A stretch of DNA of 7,903 nt, from positions 5,424 through 13,326 of the forward strand of contig DDJI01000100.1 of NCBI GenBank assembly GCA_002338885.1. The letters run 5' to 3'. A program made the position numbers and the translations under genes. The stretch comes from Ruminococcus sp. UBA1828. GTDB lineage: Bacteria; Bacillota; Clostridia; Oscillospirales; Ruminococcaceae. The notes under the pieces are model-generated. The model did not search any database, was not told where the DNA came from, and saw only the letters and a list, made by a program, of their open reading frames with translations. Positions 5,864 to 7,903 of the stretch are shown here, piece after piece (within the stretch, counting starts at the first letter, position 1; each line of letters begins with the position of its first letter).

Positions 5864-7105
5864 ATGAATAGAACAACATTCTCTGAGCTTTATAAGGATA
5901 CCGCCAGACAGACGGCAAGATACCGCAGACTTGCCGGCGAATTTGAGGAGCTTTTCGGGTGCAAGCCCAAAAGATACTTTTCGGCGTCGGGAAGAACTGA
6001 GGTCATAGGCAACCATACCGACCACAACCACGGCAGGGTAATGGCTGCCGCCGTGAATTTGGACATAATAGCCGCAGCAAACGCAAACGATACATCTGTT
6101 GTCACCGTCAAGTCAGAGGGCTTCGATGCCGATGTGATAGATATCTCATCACTTGAGCCGAAGCCGCAGGAGACAAATAAGTCCGCCTCACTCATCAGAG
6201 GCGTGTGCGCGGGTCTTAAAAACAGGGGATATAAAATAGGCGGATTTGACGCATACACAACCTCCGACGTCTTGAAAGGCTCTGGACTTTCGTCCTCTGC
6301 TGCGTTTGAAGTGCTTGTCGGAACAATAATAAATCACCTGTATAACGACGGAAAAATCTCGGCAGTTGAAATAGCCCAGGTTGCACAGTATGCCGAAAAC
6401 GTCTACTTCGGAAAGCCTTCGGGGCTTATGGATCAAATGGCGTCGTCCGTCGGAGGCTTTATATCAATCGACTTTGAGGATACCTCTGCGCCGATGATAG
6501 AGGCAATAGATTACGACCTGTCAAAGAGCGGTTATTCTTTGTGCATAGTCGATACAAGGGGAAGCCATGCAGAGCTGACTCCGGAGTATGCAGCCATACC
6601 GGATGAAATGAAAGCGGTGGCAGGATATTTCGGCAAGGAGTATTTAAGGCAGCTTTCAAAGCAGGATGTTTTAGATAACGTAGCCGCTTTAAGAGAAAAG
6701 TTCGGCGACAGGGCGGTTTTAAGGGCGTTTCACTTCTTTGACGAGAACGAAAGAGTGATAAGACTTGCGGCAGCGCTTAAAAACGGCGACTTTGATGCGT
6801 TCTTGGAATGCATAAACGAGTCGGGCGACAGCTCATATAAGTACCTGCAAAACGTCTACGCCGGCTCGATGCCCAAAAACCAAAGCGTGTCCGTGGCGCT
6901 GTATATGTGCGATATGCTCATGCAGGGCAGCGGTGCGTCGAGAGTTCACGGCGGAGGCTTTGCGGGAACGATACAGGCGTTTGTCAAAAATGACATGCTC
7001 GACGGCTTTATAAACGGAATGGAGAGCGTGTTCGGCAGCGGCAGCTGCCATGTCTTGAACGTGAGAAAGCAGGGCGGCACAGAGGTGACAGAGGTTTCAC
7101 TATGA
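5864..7105 (+). CDS. galK: Galactokinase-like GHMP sugar kinase
   Basis: 413 aa, close to the usual galactokinase length, expected to phosphorylate galactose (or a related sugar) at C1 with ATP in the cytoplasm (Leloir pathway). All three GHMP signatures are present: SGRTEVIGNHTDHNHG (42-57), LKGSGLSSSAAFE (137-149, phosphate loop) and HGGGFAG (362-368). R44 and D190 (in GLMDQ) match the catalytic Arg/Asp pair, and Y242 in PEY fits the sugar-contacting Tyr. The usual GRVNLIGEHTDYN is altered to GRTEVIGNHTDHN, so the sugar-binding Glu is Asn (N50). This variant seems typical of a clostridial branch, and substrate range may differ. AAAGGAG (5849-5855) is 8 nt before the ATG. The gap to rodA is 17 bp and the stop overlaps the trmB start (ATGA). 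No galT or galE is in the window. Confidence 0.88.
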   Translation: MNRTTFSELYKDTARQTARYRRLAGEFEELFGCKPKRYFSASGRTEVIGNHTDHNHGRVMAAAVNLDIIAAANANDTSVVTVKSEGFDADVIDISSLEPKPQETNKSASLIRGVCAGLKNRGYKIGGFDAYTTSDVLKGSGLSSSAAFEVLVGTIINHLYNDGKISAVEIAQVAQYAENVYFGKPSGLMDQMASSVGGFISIDFEDTSAPMIEAIDYDLSKSGYSLCIVDTRGSHAELTPEYAAIPDEMKAVAGYFGKEYLRQLSKQDVLDNVAALREKFGDRAVLRAFHFFDENERVIRLAAALKNGDFDAFLECINESGDSSYKYLQNVYAGSMPKNQSVSVALYMCDMLMQGSGASRVHGGGFAGTIQAFVKNDMLDGFINGMESVFGSGSCHVLNVRKQGGTEVTEVSL

Positions 7106-7782
7106 GAATGAGAAGAAAAGCGCACCTTGAGCAAAGGCTCGACAGATGCGTGGAGTCGGGAAAGCTCATCATACTTAACTGCGAGGACAGGAATTTTGTC
7201 ACCTCCCTTGAAAAGAAAGAGTATCTTGACCTTGCCGGCATATTTAAAAACGATAACCCGGCTGTTTTGGAAATAGGCGCGGGAAAGGGACAGTTTGCAT
7301 GCGAGCTTGCATTGAGAAATCCCGACATAAACGTGCTTGCGGTAGAAATGACATCAAACGTGATTGTTGATGCGGCGGAAAAGGCAATGGCAAAAGACAT
7401 ACCCAACCTTGTGTTTTTGCGGTGCGATGCGAGGTATCTTGAAAAATTCATACCCGACGGATCGGTGACGAGGCTGTACTTAAACTTCAGCTGCCCGTAT
7501 CCCAAAAAGAGATACGCCGCTCACCGCCTCACGCATAAAAACTTTCTCAGGATATATGAAAAGCTCCTCGCCCCCGGAGCGGAGATACATCAAAAGACGG
7601 ATAACAGACAGTTTTTCGAGTTCTCGATAGATGAGCTGTCCGACTACGGATTTACGCTGAAAAACGTCTGCCTTGATTTGCATGCAAGCGACTTTGAGGG
7701 CAATATTGTCACAGAATATGAAAAGCGCTTTTCGGACATGGGGCAGCCGATATACAGACTTGAGGCGTACCTGAAAAGATAA
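7102..7782 (+). CDS. trmB: tRNA (guanine-N7)-methyltransferase TrmB
   Basis: 226 aa, normal length for this SAM-dependent enzyme, which forms m7G46 in the tRNA variable loop. Marks in order: MRMRRK at the N-terminus, SAM-binding VLEIGAGKGQF (55-65), acidic E82 at the end of strand 2, DARYL (109-113), NFSCPYPKKRY (128-138), HRLTHKNFL (141-149), HQKTDN (163-168) and NIVTEYEKRF (201-210), then PIYRLEAYLKR at the end. The usual motif is NFSDPWPKKRH, and here Asp is Cys (C131), Trp is Tyr and His is Tyr. The Asp is among the residues reported as important in the E. coli enzyme, so this is a real departure, although the tRNA-binding TEYE and KTDN elements are intact. It starts inside the galK stop codon (ATGA) with GAGG at 7091-7094 as a modest ribosome binding site, so translation is likely coupled. 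It is the last gene of the operon. Confidence 0.92.
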   Translation: MRMRRKAHLEQRLDRCVESGKLIILNCEDRNFVTSLEKKEYLDLAGIFKNDNPAVLEIGAGKGQFACELALRNPDINVLAVEMTSNVIVDAAEKAMAKDIPNLVFLRCDARYLEKFIPDGSVTRLYLNFSCPYPKKRYAAHRLTHKNFLRIYEKLLAPGAEIHQKTDNRQFFEFSIDELSDYGFTLKNVCLDLHASDFEGNIVTEYEKRFSDMGQPIYRLEAYLKR

Positions 7783-7798
7783 TTGTCACACATGTGCG

Positions 7799-7831
7799 GC
7801 GGTCAAACCTTGTGGTTTGGCCGCTTTTTTT
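7799..7831 (+). terminator. Terminator of the rodA-galK-trmB operon
   Basis: GCGGTCAAACC (7799-7809) pairs with GGTTTGGCCGC (7814-7824) over 11 bp with one T-G wobble and a 4-nt loop, followed by seven T (7825-7831). It begins 16 nt past the trmB stop and is a textbook intrinsic terminator. Confidence 0.92.
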
Positions 7832-7879
7832 GCATGTGCAGACAAGCTGCCTTTCACAGAAAACAAAGTTAAGCAAGGA

Positions 7880-7903
7880 ATGAAGCTAATATCTCTTTTT
7901 TTC
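7880..7903 (+). CDS. Possible start of a further gene, cut by the window edge
   Basis: ATG 7880 opens a frame reading MKLISLFF up to the last base, which would suit the beginning of a signal peptide or membrane protein. The only purine-rich stretch, AAGG at 7875-7878, is too close to act as a normal ribosome binding site, and no promoter is clear after the terminator at 7831. The call rests on eight codons and is weak. Confidence 0.15.

Noticed and set aside
5519..6031. 170-aa minus-strand ORF across the rodA-galK junction
   Set aside because: It is antisense to two well-supported genes, spans their ribosome binding site region and has no recognisable domain.
7008..7505. 165-aa minus-strand ORF across galK and trmB
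   Set aside because: It is antisense to conserved motifs of both genes with no start signal; a by-product of their codon pattern.
7789..7839. CATGTGC repeated on both sides of the final terminator (7791-7797 and 7833-7839)
   Set aside because: A 7-bp direct repeat is too short to claim an insertion footprint, and the enclosed DNA is simply the terminator.

Overview
The window looks like a piece of a Firmicutes (Clostridia) chromosome, probably a fibre-degrading, Ruminococcus-like gut or rumen bacterium. The evidence is strong AGGAGG-type ribosome binding sites, sigma-A promoters often with an extended -10 (TGn), moderate GC content, a surface xylan-degrading GH43 enzyme, an 8-cysteine clostridial-type ferredoxin, and the VTC-domain/DUF4956 gene pair common in this class. 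The taxonomic call is inference. No tRNA, rRNA, CRISPR array, insertion sequence or phage gene was recognised.

Layout. Positions 1-62 carry a near-perfect promoter firing leftward out of the window. Positions 246-279 hold a rightward promoter overlapped by a 7+7 bp inverted repeat (a likely operator), followed by a leader of about 185 nt with paired elements. This serves a 519-aa secreted, membrane-anchored GH43-CBM6 arabinoxylan-active enzyme (471-2030), which ends at a clear terminator. A 370-bp gap follows, containing a possible 48-aa ORF and a hairpin. Next comes a leftward operon: a VTC-family polyphosphate-polymerase-like protein (3949-3158), then a DUF4956 membrane protein (3132-2446), with its promoter at 4067-4038.

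A 56-aa 2[4Fe-4S] ferredoxin (4469-4299, minus) has its own promoter, an ideal ribosome binding site and a long perfect hairpin terminator. Divergent from it is a rightward operon: rodA (real start GTG 4680), galK-like sugar kinase (5864-7105) and trmB (7102-7782). These genes are tightly spaced (17 bp gap, then a 4-bp ATGA overlap) and end at a strong terminator at 7799-7831.

How the genes fit together. GH43-CBM6 would release arabinose or xylose side groups outside the cell under control of a specific regulator. The VTC/DUF4956 pair is a conserved membrane-associated module of unsettled function. The last operon joins cell-wall elongation (RodA), a GHMP sugar kinase and tRNA m7G46 methylation, which are not a single pathway. 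The points most worth a second look are family-signature substitutions in RodA, the galactokinase and TrmB, the operator and structured leader before GH43, and the short ferredoxin, which length cut-offs miss.
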